A DNA stretch of 21,107 nt, from positions 1 through 21,107 of the forward strand of contig JAQCGA010000009.1 in assembly GCA_027619145.1 (NCBI GenBank), in the 5' to 3' direction. The stretch is from a bacterium. Its GTDB lineage: Bacteria; Latescibacterota; UBA2968; GCA-2709665. Positions 1 to 7,811 of the stretch are shown here, one piece after another. The position numbers and the translations under genes were made by a program. Below the pieces are notes generated by a model. The model did no database searches, was not told where the DNA came from, and worked only from the letters and a program-made list of their open reading frames with translations. Position 1 is the stretch's first letter. Every line of letters starts with the position of its first letter.

Positions 1-1863
1 CTCTACGCCCGCTCCTCCAGACTCACCATGGGCCACTTCCCCCTCGCCCTCTTCTCCCTCCTCCTCTTTCCCCTTACCGCCAACCCCCTCATCAAACGCC
101 TCGGATGGGCCCCCCTCTCCCCCCAGGAACTCCTGGTCGTCGTCTCCATGGGCCTCGTAGGAGCCGTCATGCCCGTGGACGGAATCGTAGGCTACCTGCT
201 CGGAATCATCTCCAGCTTCTACTACTTCGCCACACCCGAAAACCAGTGGGCCTCCTACCTCCACCCCCATCTGCCCGGGTGGCTTGTCCCCCGAGGAAGC
301 CCCGCCATTTGGCAACAATTTTTCGAAGGAACCGGCCTTGAGCGGGGCATTCCCTGGGAAATGTGGGCCATCCCCCTCTTCTGGTGGGCCATCCTCATCG
401 GTGCCATCCTGTGGGTATCCGCCTGCCTCATGGTCATCATGCGCAAACAATGGACAGAAAACGAACGCCTCGTCTATCCCCTTGCAGCCGTCGCCATAGA
501 AATGGTAGGCGGTTCCCGGCAAGGCATGGGATTCCGTGCCGTCTGGACCAACCGCCTCTTCTGGATCGGCCTCTCCGCAGCACTGATCCCCTTCACCCTC
601 GAAATCCTCTCCTGGGTCTTCCCCACCTTCCCCTTGGGCCAGATCTTCCCCTACTTCCGTGGCTTCGAACTCTTCAAAGGCGCACGTGCATTCGTCATCA
701 ACCCCTTCCACTTCTACTCCATGGGATTCGCATTCCTCGCACCCGTCGAAGTCCAATTCAGCGTGTGGTTCTTCTACCTCCTCATCGTCCTCGAAGGCGG
801 CATCTTTGACCGGCTCGGATATACCATCAGCGCAACCGGCAGCGACGCCTTCAGCACCCGCCCACCCGCCATTGGCTGGCAGGGCTACGGTGCCATCGTA
901 TTCATCGTCCTCTGGTCCTGCTGGACAGGGCGAGGCCACCTCAAAGACGTCTTCCGAAAAGCCTTCAAACATGCACCAGACGTAGACGACAGCCAGGAAA
1001 TGATGTCCTATCGTACCGCAGTATGGGGTGCCATCCTGGGCATTCTCATCATGGGCGGATGGTTGTGGAAATCCGGAATGGAACTACCAGCCGTTGTACT
1101 CTACATCCTATCCTCCCTGTTCCTCTACATCGGCCTGGCGCGAATCGTCGTAGAAGGCGGCCTGCCCTATACCTGGGGGCCAATTAGCCCACAGGTATTC
1201 ACATTCAACGTCCTGGGAACCAGCACCCTCTCCGGAGCCACCGTCACCTCGCTCCTGCTCTCCTACAGCCTCATCAATTACCTCCGCGGCCTCTTCATGC
1301 CCGTAATGGCCCACGTGGCCCGCCTGGCAGACCTCTTGCCCCAAAACCGCCGACGCCTGCTCCCGGTACTCGCCGTAGCCGCGGCCGTCGGCCTCATCTT
1401 CAGCCTCTTCTACACCCTCAACCTCGCCTATACCCACGGCGCATACAACACCTACGGGTTTCCTCCTTTCTTTGGAGGAAATCCCAAAGCCATTTTCTCT
1501 AACACCCTCAGCAAAGTTCGCAACCCATTCAGAACAGACTGGAACCGGATCATGTTCATGGGCATTGGCGCAGGTGCCATGGGCATCCTCAGCATCCTCC
1601 GCAGCCGAATCCTCTGGTGGCGCTTAAGCCCCATCGGCTTCGCCACAGCCAGCATGATCAACACCAACTTCCTGGTCGTACCCTTCTTTCTCGCCTGGGT
1701 CGTAAAATCCACCGTACTCTCCCTGGGCGGCGTACAACTCTACCGAAAAACCCTCACCCTATTCATTGGCCTTCTCGTCGGCTACACCGTAGGCGTAAGC
1801 CTGTGCTCCGTAGTCGATATGGTGTTCTACCCCCAGCAGGGACATGTGGTACATACCTGGTAA
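1..1863 (+). CDS. DUF6785/DUF6784 family multispanning membrane protein (5' end cut by window)
   Basis: The frame is open from base 1 and the first ATG is at 28, but family members normally have another membrane segment before this point, so I treat the gene as truncated on the left. The protein is very hydrophobic, with roughly a dozen membrane segments. Numbering from the ATG at 28, these lie for example near residues 4-24, 35-60, 112-140, 174-198, 332-376, 440-465 and 545-600. Family hallmarks are the early LSPQELLVVVSMGLVGAVMP segment, FYYFATPENQW, and a C-terminal part with RILWWRLSPIGFA, VPFFLAWVVKS and GGVQLYRK. The family is recognised from recall of DUF6785 followed by DUF6784; it resembles oligopeptide-type transporters in shape, but its substrate is not established. 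It lies 18 bases before the next gene, so co-transcription is likely. A role as importer of glycan fragments is inference from the neighbours. Confidence 0.85.
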   Translation, partial: LYARSSRLTMGHFPLALFSLLLFPLTANPLIKRLGWAPLSPQELLVVVSMGLVGAVMPVDGIVGYLLGIISSFYYFATPENQWASYLHPHLPGWLVPRGSPAIWQQFFEGTGLERGIPWEMWAIPLFWWAILIGAILWVSACLMVIMRKQWTENERLVYPLAAVAIEMVGGSRQGMGFRAVWTNRLFWIGLSAALIPFTLEILSWVFPTFPLGQIFPYFRGFELFKGARAFVINPFHFYSMGFAFLAPVEVQFSVWFFYLLIVLEGGIFDRLGYTISATGSDAFSTRPPAIGWQGYGAIVFIVLWSCWTGRGHLKDVFRKAFKHAPDVDDSQEMMSYRTAVWGAILGILIMGGWLWKSGMELPAVVLYILSSLFLYIGLARIVVEGGLPYTWGPISPQVFTFNVLGTSTLSGATVTSLLLSYSLINYLRGLFMPVMAHVARLADLLPQNRRRLLPVLAVAAAVGLIFSLFYTLNLAYTHGAYNTYGFPPFFGGNPKAIFSNTLSKVRNPFRTDWNRIMFMGIGAGAMGILSILRSRILWWRLSPIGFATASMINTNFLVVPFFLAWVVKSTVLSLGGVQLYRKTLTLFIGLLVGYTVGVSLCSVVDMVFYPQQGHVVHTW

Positions 1864-1881
1864 ACCAAGGAGCAATCGAAT

Positions 1882-3561
1882 ATGAAATCGGAACAAATCA
1901 CACCCCTGCACCAAGCAGCGGCCGAACTGCTACTCGCCTGGGCACGTGCCGCAGCACCTCATTATGGACCCACCGGCAGCATGGGCCTGGACCTGCTGGA
2001 CTTCCCCACCGCAGAAGGCCCCTCCTACTACAACCAGTTCGCCCACTACGCCTACCTCCTCCTCTCAGAAGGCGTGGTCCCAGGAGCAACGGACGAAGAA
2101 CGAACCCGCTTCCGAGAAATCGCCCTGAAAAATCTTCAATACATCCTCAGCATCACCGATGCAGAATTCCATACCCCACACTATTCTCGCGGAAGAGACT
2201 GGGGCCGCATGGTTGGAGAATGGTCAAATTTTTTTCAACTCCGATCCCTGCAACTCATGGAAACGTTCGACGTCGGTAACGAAGATCTACGAAACCAGAT
2301 CTCCCGAACCGTGCACGGTGCCGTAGAACAGCTCGTCACCCGGTTTCAATCCCGCTTCAAAGATGCCCCCATCCAATTTCCGGGCAACCACGCCACCTGG
2401 CATGGACTCCTCTTTTTCGAAGCCGGACAATATTTCAAACAGACAGCCTGGGTAGACTTCGCCCACGATTTTTTTGCGCGATACATCCTTCCTACCCAAC
2501 GTCCAAACGGCGTCTGGCCCGAAGGCGAAGGCATCGTCGTCAACTACTCCATGGTCACTGCCCAGGCCGTCTCCCTCTACGCCGAAGCCGCCTCCTCAAA
2601 AGAAGCCCAGGAAAGCATGGGACGTGCCCTGGGCTTCTTCAACTTCTTCAGTTTTCCAGACGGCTCCAGCAGCGTTGCCTGCGATTGCCGGATGCGGTAC
2701 CACGCACGCCCAATGGTCTTTCTCCCACCCGGATTTCTACAATCCACCGCAGGTCGGCAACTCTGCCTCGAACGCATTCAAGGATACATCCGAAGCCTGC
2801 AAGAGGAAAAAATCAAAGACAACGGTGCGCAAGGTCTGGCCTTTTACGCCGCCTCCGCACATGCAATTTTTGAATGGACTCACGCCGAGAACACCCTGAC
2901 CGAAATTTCCCCCGAAGACGTACCCGCAGGCCGGATCTCCCAGGACAGTTGGACGACCTTCTCGAGCTGGCAACTCATCCCGGAACTACCCAACCGATTT
3001 ATCCTGGACACCCAGAACTTTATCGAACTCTATCACAAAGAAAGCGGATACCTGCTGGGGGCTGGCAACAGCAAATACATGCCCCGGTTCTCCACCCTCC
3101 GGCGCACCAGCAACGGACGCAACTACATCCCCGATCATGCTGAGTGTACAGAACGAACATCCACCAAAGTCATCACCGTATACACCTTCGACAAAGACCG
3201 CATCCAGATCACTCTATCCGTCGAAGACAACACCTGCCAGATCGGATTCTTACTCCTCGAACAACACTCCGACGCCACCTACGAAGCCGGACTCATGCTC
3301 CCCTTCAAACCCGGAGAAACGATTGACCTTGGTGGTGTACCCACAGACATCGCACCCCTCAAATTAATCCGTCACACCTTCGGCCCAAACGGATTCTCCT
3401 GGCGCAACCGCCCTTTCCGCGTACCCGAAGGCGCAACCCTGGACTACCCCCTGGTTCCACACAACCCCTACACACAACACGGACTCCCCGCAGAGGACGA
3501 TTATACTGGCCGCTTAAGTTTCCCAATCGAAAAAACCGAGAAACTGGTTATCATTACATAA
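1882..3561 (+). CDS. Unrecognised 559-residue protein, predicted alpha/alpha-toroid plus beta domain (polysaccharide-lyase-like layout)
   Basis: I do not recognise the family. The start is well supported by AAGGAG at 1867-1872, nine bases before the ATG. Residues about 5-335 look almost wholly helical, with amphipathic helices separated by short aromatic loops. Residues about 355-559 are beta-rich. This order matches (alpha/alpha) toroid plus beta-sandwich lyases such as heparinase-type enzymes. Local motifs fit that comparison: GNHATWH at 168-174 and PNGVWPEGEG at 208-217 followed by Tyr222. The latter resembles the PDG-x-x-x-E...Y segment of the heparinase-like protein encoded at 10036. There is no signal peptide or membrane segment, so it is probably cytoplasmic. 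It lies between the membrane protein and an esterase-like gene in one likely operon. A catalytic role on oligosaccharides is inference; a non-catalytic or glycosidase role is also possible. Confidence 0.8.
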   Translation: MKSEQITPLHQAAAELLLAWARAAAPHYGPTGSMGLDLLDFPTAEGPSYYNQFAHYAYLLLSEGVVPGATDEERTRFREIALKNLQYILSITDAEFHTPHYSRGRDWGRMVGEWSNFFQLRSLQLMETFDVGNEDLRNQISRTVHGAVEQLVTRFQSRFKDAPIQFPGNHATWHGLLFFEAGQYFKQTAWVDFAHDFFARYILPTQRPNGVWPEGEGIVVNYSMVTAQAVSLYAEAASSKEAQESMGRALGFFNFFSFPDGSSSVACDCRMRYHARPMVFLPPGFLQSTAGRQLCLERIQGYIRSLQEEKIKDNGAQGLAFYAASAHAIFEWTHAENTLTEISPEDVPAGRISQDSWTTFSSWQLIPELPNRFILDTQNFIELYHKESGYLLGAGNSKYMPRFSTLRRTSNGRNYIPDHAECTERTSTKVITVYTFDKDRIQITLSVEDNTCQIGFLLLEQHSDATYEAGLMLPFKPGETIDLGGVPTDIAPLKLIRHTFGPNGFSWRNRPFRVPEGATLDYPLVPHNPYTQHGLPAEDDYTGRLSFPIEKTEKLVIIT

Positions 3562-3575
3562 AGCGATCCGAGTCC

Positions 3576-3591
3576 GGAAAGACCACTTTCC
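3576..3591 (+). other. Small intergenic hairpin
   Basis: GGAAAG and CTTTCC form a perfect 6-bp stem around a 4-base loop (acca) in the 55-base gap between the 559-residue protein and the hydrolase. No T-run follows, so it is not a convincing intrinsic terminator. It ends 11 bases before the AAAGGA ribosome site of the next gene. It could trim or stabilise a processed transcript end; that is inference. Confidence 0.35.
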
Positions 3592-3616
3592 AGAAAATCC
3601 AGAAAGGAACCCATAA

Positions 3617-4492
3617 ATGTCACACCCCAAACCATCTGCCACCCCGCTGGAAATGGAACTCTGGCCCGGTCCCGTTCCCAAAGACATTGGCATAGAAGGC
3701 CAGGAAAAAACCCACATCCATAACTCTCGCTTTGAAGGCGTAGGACAAACCCTGCTCCTCACCAACGTCACCCGCCCGGCTATCAAAGTCTATCTCCCCT
3801 CACCCGAGACAAACACCGGCACCGCCATGATCATCTGCCCCGGCGGCGGGTACTGGGACCTCTTCTGGGATCTCGAAGGCGAAGAAGTTGCCGCCTGGCT
3901 CCTCTCCCAGGGCATGGCCGCCATCATCCTCAAATACAGAGTCCCACGCCGCCCCGGTGAAGAAAAAAAGGTACCCGCACCCGGCCCGCTCCTGGACGCC
4001 CAGCGCGCCGTCAGCACAGTCCGCAGCCACGCCACCGAATGGCGCATCAACCCCGACCGCATCGGCATGGTAGGCTTTTCCGCTGGCGGCCACCTCTGTC
4101 TGGCAACCGCCACCAGTTTCCACGAACGCGGTTATCCTCAAATCGACAATACCGATACCATAAGCTGCCGTCCAAACTTCGCCGTCCTTTGCTACTCCGG
4201 CTACCTCAAACACAAAGACCGCGACGAAATCGCCGACGGTCTCCATATTCCCTCTGACACTCCACCCATCTTCCTCACCCACGCCAGCGACGACACCGAA
4301 TCCGACGTGGCCCACAGCGCCATCATGTACCTGGCCTTACAACGAGCCAAAATTCCGGCCGAACTCCACATCTACGCATCTGGAGAACACGACTTCGGCG
4401 TACGCCAGAACGGCAATCTCCCTGCCAGTTGGCCAAACCTGTGCCTCAACTGGTTACGCAGCAACAACCTCCTCCCAGAACCTCTGGGCTGA
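3617..4492 (+). CDS. Alpha/beta hydrolase, BD-FAE/acetyl-xylan-esterase-like
   Basis: A 291-residue serine hydrolase. CPGGGY at 74-79 is the oxyanion-hole loop that corresponds to HGGG in this superfamily. GFSAGG at 153-158 is the nucleophile elbow with Ser155. The acid is Asp225 or Asp226 in HASDDT, and the base is His258 in GEHDFG. The spacing and the C-terminal HDFG motif match bacterial proteins annotated as endo-1,4-beta-xylanase B or acetyl-xylan esterase, which remove acyl groups from sugars. No signal peptide is visible. AAAGGA at 3603-3608 lies eight bases before the ATG. It follows the 559-residue protein and probably belongs to the same transcript, which supports a job in de-acylating imported glycan pieces. 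The family is clear; the substrate is inferred. Confidence 0.9.
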   Translation: MSHPKPSATPLEMELWPGPVPKDIGIEGQEKTHIHNSRFEGVGQTLLLTNVTRPAIKVYLPSPETNTGTAMIICPGGGYWDLFWDLEGEEVAAWLLSQGMAAIILKYRVPRRPGEEKKVPAPGPLLDAQRAVSTVRSHATEWRINPDRIGMVGFSAGGHLCLATATSFHERGYPQIDNTDTISCRPNFAVLCYSGYLKHKDRDEIADGLHIPSDTPPIFLTHASDDTESDVAHSAIMYLALQRAKIPAELHIYASGEHDFGVRQNGNLPASWPNLCLNWLRSNNLLPEPLG

Positions 4493-4526
4493 ACCGCAAC
4501 ACCGTCTCTCCCGTTATGAGGACAAA

Positions 4527-5747
4527 ATGGAAGTTGCAGTAATTGGCGGTGGAGCCGCCGGGTTTTTCTCAGCAATCACAGTAAAAGAAAACTATCCAGA
4601 CGCCAGCGTCATCATCTTTGAAAAATCCAAAAAACTCCTGACCAAAGTAAAAATATCAGGTGGTGGAAGATGCAATGTCACCAACGGTTGCACATCCATA
4701 GACGAACTATCCGAAGCCTATCCCAGAGGTGGAAAAGCGCTCAAAAAAGCCTTCTGGATCTTCAACACCAGCCATGCAATTCAGTGGTTCGAATCCAGAG
4801 AGGTCCCTCTGATCACGCAGGACGACAACCGTGTCTTCCCGGCATCTCAAACCTCACAAAGCATCATCGACTGTTTTCTAAACCAGGCAAAAAAACAAAA
4901 AATTCAAATCGAACTGGACAAAGGAATTAAAGCTATTCATCCCATTGAAAATCAATTGAAGTTGGACTTCACCGACAAAAACATTCCCCCCAGAACCTTT
5001 GACAAAGTCATTGCCGCACCCGGCGGATCGCCAAAAAGAAAAGGCCTCGAATGGCTTGAAAAATTAAATCACAAAATCGAAAACCCTGTCCCCTCCTTAT
5101 TCACATTCAATATGCCCGCTGAACCCATTACCAGGCTGATGGGCATCGTCGCAGAAAACACGTCCATAAGCATACCGGGTACAAAACTCAAATCCGAAGG
5201 CCCCCTGCTCATCACACACTGGGGCATGAGTGGACCTGCAATCCTGAAACTGTCGGCCTTTGGAGCAAGACAACTGAGCGAAAAAGGATATGAATTCAAT
5301 ATCCGGGTTAATTGGGCAAACGTACAAAACAACGACCTCGTAAGCGATCAACTCAGAAGCATCTCAGACGAACATACAAACAAACTCTTACCAAACATCA
5401 GACCCTATTCCTTATCCAACAGATTATGGCGTTACTTGCTTCAAAAAAGCGACCTGCCAGAAAATAAAAAATGGGGAGAACTCGGAAAAAAGGGAATCAA
5501 CAAACTGGTAAACATTTTAACCAATGACATGTACTCCGTAAAAGGCAAAACAACCTTCAAAGAAGAATTCGTGACCTGCGGAGGAATCAGCCTCGAAAGC
5601 ATCGACCTCCGGACAATGCAATCGAAAGCCTGCAAGAACCTGTATTTCGCCGGAGAAATCATGGATATTGACGGGCTTACCGGAGGCTATAATTTTCAGG
5701 CCGCCTGGACAACCGCATTTATCGCTGGCAAACTGAATGGACCATGA
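4527..5747 (+). CDS. NAD(P)/FAD-dependent oxidoreductase, HI0933/YhiN (BaiN/RdsA) family
   Basis: A 406-residue flavoprotein of normal family length. GGGAAG at 7-12 with Glu32 at the end of the second strand forms the FAD-binding Rossmann fold. SGGGRCNVTN at 44-53 is the family signature. THWGMSGPAIL in the middle and the C-terminal AGEIMD (375-380) and GGYN (386-389) stretches, which close the FAD site, are all present. Members are soluble; BaiN has been linked to bile-acid 7-alpha-dehydroxylation, but most have no proven substrate. TGAGGA at 4517-4522 precedes the ATG. The gene is clearly poorer in GC and richer in A than most neighbours: one 60-base line at 4861 has 21 G+C, against 40 at line 16621. 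It has no obvious link to glycan breakdown, so it may be a transferred or passenger gene. Confidence 0.93.
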   Translation: MEVAVIGGGAAGFFSAITVKENYPDASVIIFEKSKKLLTKVKISGGGRCNVTNGCTSIDELSEAYPRGGKALKKAFWIFNTSHAIQWFESREVPLITQDDNRVFPASQTSQSIIDCFLNQAKKQKIQIELDKGIKAIHPIENQLKLDFTDKNIPPRTFDKVIAAPGGSPKRKGLEWLEKLNHKIENPVPSLFTFNMPAEPITRLMGIVAENTSISIPGTKLKSEGPLLITHWGMSGPAILKLSAFGARQLSEKGYEFNIRVNWANVQNNDLVSDQLRSISDEHTNKLLPNIRPYSLSNRLWRYLLQKSDLPENKKWGELGKKGINKLVNILTNDMYSVKGKTTFKEEFVTCGGISLESIDLRTMQSKACKNLYFAGEIMDIDGLTGGYNFQAAWTTAFIAGKLNGP

Positions 5748-5822
5748 CACACAATTCGATTCTCTTGATACCTGCCATATCTGTTTACGATCTTAAATAT
5801 TCCACATTGCCAGGAAAACCTA

Positions 5823-6530
5823 ATGCAAGAACCTCAAAAGAAATTCAAAAAGCCCTCCAGCAGACACCAGCCCAAAGGGCTTTCTATTCTCTACGAAGAT
5901 CGCGATATTCTCGTTGTAGACAAGGTCCACGGTCTCCTAACCATCGGCACAGATAAAATCAGGGAAAACACAGCGTATTATCTTTTAACCGACTACGTAC
6001 GAAAAGGAAATCAGAAATCCAGAAACCGAATCTTTATCGTCCATCGCCTGGACAGAGACACCTCCGGTGTCATCGTTTTTGCAAAAAGCGACCAGGCCAA
6101 ACGGTATCTCCAGGACCAGTGGCAGGAGTTTAAGAAAAAGTACTATGCCGTCGTACACGGAACGCTCCTGGTGAAAGAGGACATCATCACTTCGTATCTT
6201 GCAGAAAATCGAATTCACCGAATGTATTCGGTTTCGAACCCTGAGAAAGGGAAACTTGCAAAAACCGGATACAAAGTCCTGAAAGAATCGAGCAAATACA
6301 GCCTTCTGGAGATAGACCTCCTCACCGGCAGGAAAAATCAGATCCGGGTTCATCTTTCAGAACAGGGACACCCTGTAGCCGGAGACAAAATGTATGGGGA
6401 AAAGAAAAAAGGCGTGAACAGATTAACTCTTCATGCCGCTTCTCTCACGATCCGCCATCCCCATACAAAAGAAGAAATGACCTTTGAAACAAAGATCCCT
6501 CCGTATTTTGAATCGCTCCTGAATAGCTAA
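5823..6530 (+). CDS. RluA-family RNA pseudouridine synthase
   Basis: This protein converts uridine to pseudouridine in rRNA or tRNA. HRLDRDTSG at 74-82 carries the catalytic Asp77, and LLTGRKNQIRVHL with GHPVAGDKMYG at about 167-192 is the second conserved block. At 235 residues it is the short form, without an N-terminal S4 domain; residues 1-18 are a basic tail. The start is supported by AGGA at 5812-5815. The 75-base gap before it is AT-rich. Like the preceding flavoprotein gene it is less GC-rich than the flanking genes, and in some lines it lacks their C-over-G excess (line 6121 has 19 G and 11 C). Target site (rRNA position or tRNA) cannot be told from sequence alone. Its place in this cluster looks incidental. 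Confidence 0.93.
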   Translation: MQEPQKKFKKPSSRHQPKGLSILYEDRDILVVDKVHGLLTIGTDKIRENTAYYLLTDYVRKGNQKSRNRIFIVHRLDRDTSGVIVFAKSDQAKRYLQDQWQEFKKKYYAVVHGTLLVKEDIITSYLAENRIHRMYSVSNPEKGKLAKTGYKVLKESSKYSLLEIDLLTGRKNQIRVHLSEQGHPVAGDKMYGEKKKGVNRLTLHAASLTIRHPHTKEEMTFETKIPPYFESLLNS

Positions 6531-6558
6531 ACGGGATCAATGACGCTGAGGAATACCT

Positions 6559-7461
6559 ATGCCCCGCAAGATTACAGTTGCCACCACATCCCTCCGCTCA
6601 GGTGGAGGATTTGAAAAAAACCTGGTTGCTGCAGAACAGCTCTTGATACAGGCGGCCTCGGTCAAACCGGACATCGTCTGTCTTCCAGAACTCTTCACAC
6701 AAATCGGCATGCCCACAGAAGAATGGCCAGAAACCGCCGAACCAATTTCCGGGCCAACCATCGAGCGCATCGGTGCCCTGGCCAAACGCTTCAACACGTA
6801 CGTGGTCTGCCCCATCCTGGAACGCAAGCAGGACCGGATCTACAACGCCGGTGTCCTTCTGGACCGTCAAGGCCAACCCGCTGGCGTCTACCACAAAGTC
6901 CATCCCACAATCCCGGAACTCGAAGTTGGCGTAACACCGGGCAAGCAGAGCCAGGTCTTCGACACAGATTTTGGGCGCATCAGCATCCTCATCTGCTTCG
7001 ACGCCATGTTTCCAGACCGCTGGCGCGATGCAAAATCGCTCGGGGCCGAAATCGTATTCTGGCCGTCCGCGTACGAAGGTGGGTTACCGCTCCAGTCCCG
7101 GGCCAGCGACTTCGAGTACTACGTCGTAGCCTCAACCCCGCTTCGAAACTGCCAGATCCTCGACATCACCGGATACCCCATTGCCAGCACCGGCTACTAC
7201 ACCAGCATTGCCTCTGCCCGGATCGACCTCGAAAAAAGACTCTTCTCAACCGACTATAACATGGCACACTACCACGCGATCCTGGCCAAATACGGCCAGC
7301 GGGTAACCATCCACGTGCTCTCATCCGAAGGTGCATTCACACTCGAATCCAACGATCCGGCGGTCACCGTGGCCGACATCGTTCAGGAATTCCAATTGGA
7401 AACGCAACAAGACTATTTTGCCAGAAACACAGCACAACAGGACGCAGCCAGAAAAGCGTAA
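6559..7461 (+). CDS. Carbon-nitrogen hydrolase (nitrilase superfamily amidase)
   Basis: A 300-residue member of the nitrilase superfamily, which cleaves non-peptide C-N bonds in amides or nitriles. The triad is visible: Glu44 in CLPELF, Lys113 in YHKVHP and Cys146 in ILICFDAMFP. The following FPDRWRDAKSLGAEIVFWPSAYEGG segment is typical of the fold. It starts at an ATG with TGAGGA six bases upstream (6547-6552), and composition returns to the local GC-rich, C-rich style. The true substrate is unknown. Similar genes are often seen beside sulfatases and sugar enzymes in glycan-degrading bacteria, where release of an N-linked acyl or carbamoyl group would be plausible; that is inference. Confidence 0.92.
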   Translation: MPRKITVATTSLRSGGGFEKNLVAAEQLLIQAASVKPDIVCLPELFTQIGMPTEEWPETAEPISGPTIERIGALAKRFNTYVVCPILERKQDRIYNAGVLLDRQGQPAGVYHKVHPTIPELEVGVTPGKQSQVFDTDFGRISILICFDAMFPDRWRDAKSLGAEIVFWPSAYEGGLPLQSRASDFEYYVVASTPLRNCQILDITGYPIASTGYYTSIASARIDLEKRLFSTDYNMAHYHAILAKYGQRVTIHVLSSEGAFTLESNDPAVTVADIVQEFQLETQQDYFARNTAQQDAARKA

Positions 7462-7505
7462 TCTACAAGAACCCCGTCAGACAAACAGCCGAAGGATGTG
7501 AATCT

Positions 7506-7796
7506 ATGGAAATGGACGCATTCCTCCAGAAGAACCGGGATACAATTATCGAAATCGCAACAAAACATGGCGTACAATCGATTCGCGTCTTTGGGTCGCA
7601 TGCCAAAGGCATCAGCCGCCAGGAAAACGACCTCGACCTCCTCGTAACCCCTGAACCCGGCCGCACATCTCTCGATCTGACTGCCATCAAACAGAACCTT
7701 GAAAACGCACTCGAATGCAGGGTAGAAGTCGTAACAGAAACCTCTCTCAACCCGTACATCCGCGCTCGAATTCTGAATGAGGCCATTGCATTATAA
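7506..7796 (+). CDS. Minimal nucleotidyltransferase (MntA-like), no HEPN partner seen
   Basis: A 96-residue protein with the polymerase-beta-type nucleotidyltransferase core. FGSHAKG at 29-35 is the GSxAxG motif, and DLD at 42-44 gives the first two metal-binding carboxylates. The usual third Asp is replaced by Glu74 in RVEVV. AAGGA at 7492-7496 supports the ATG at 7506; an ATG two codons later is possible. In the known type VII MntA/HepT toxin-antitoxin systems such proteins AMPylate and neutralise a HEPN RNase encoded next door. Here both neighbours are other things (amidase and sulfatase) and no HEPN gene is visible on either strand. It may be a lone or reassigned protein. The sulfatase starts 15 bases after its stop, so both are probably on one transcript. 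Confidence 0.88.
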   Translation: MEMDAFLQKNRDTIIEIATKHGVQSIRVFGSHAKGISRQENDLDLLVTPEPGRTSLDLTAIKQNLENALECRVEVVTETSLNPYIRARILNEAIAL

Positions 7797-7811
7797 AAGA
7801 GGAGACACTTC

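Noticed and set aside
5765..5800. Possible promoter (TTGATA with a downstream AT-rich stretch) before the pseudouridine synthase
   Set aside because: No -10-like box at 16-18 bases from TTGATA; the nearest TTAAAT is 22 bases away.
5744..5956. Possible short gene between the flavoprotein and pseudouridine synthase
   Set aside because: It overlaps the synthase start in another frame and becomes Arg/Ser/Pro-rich nonsense within it.
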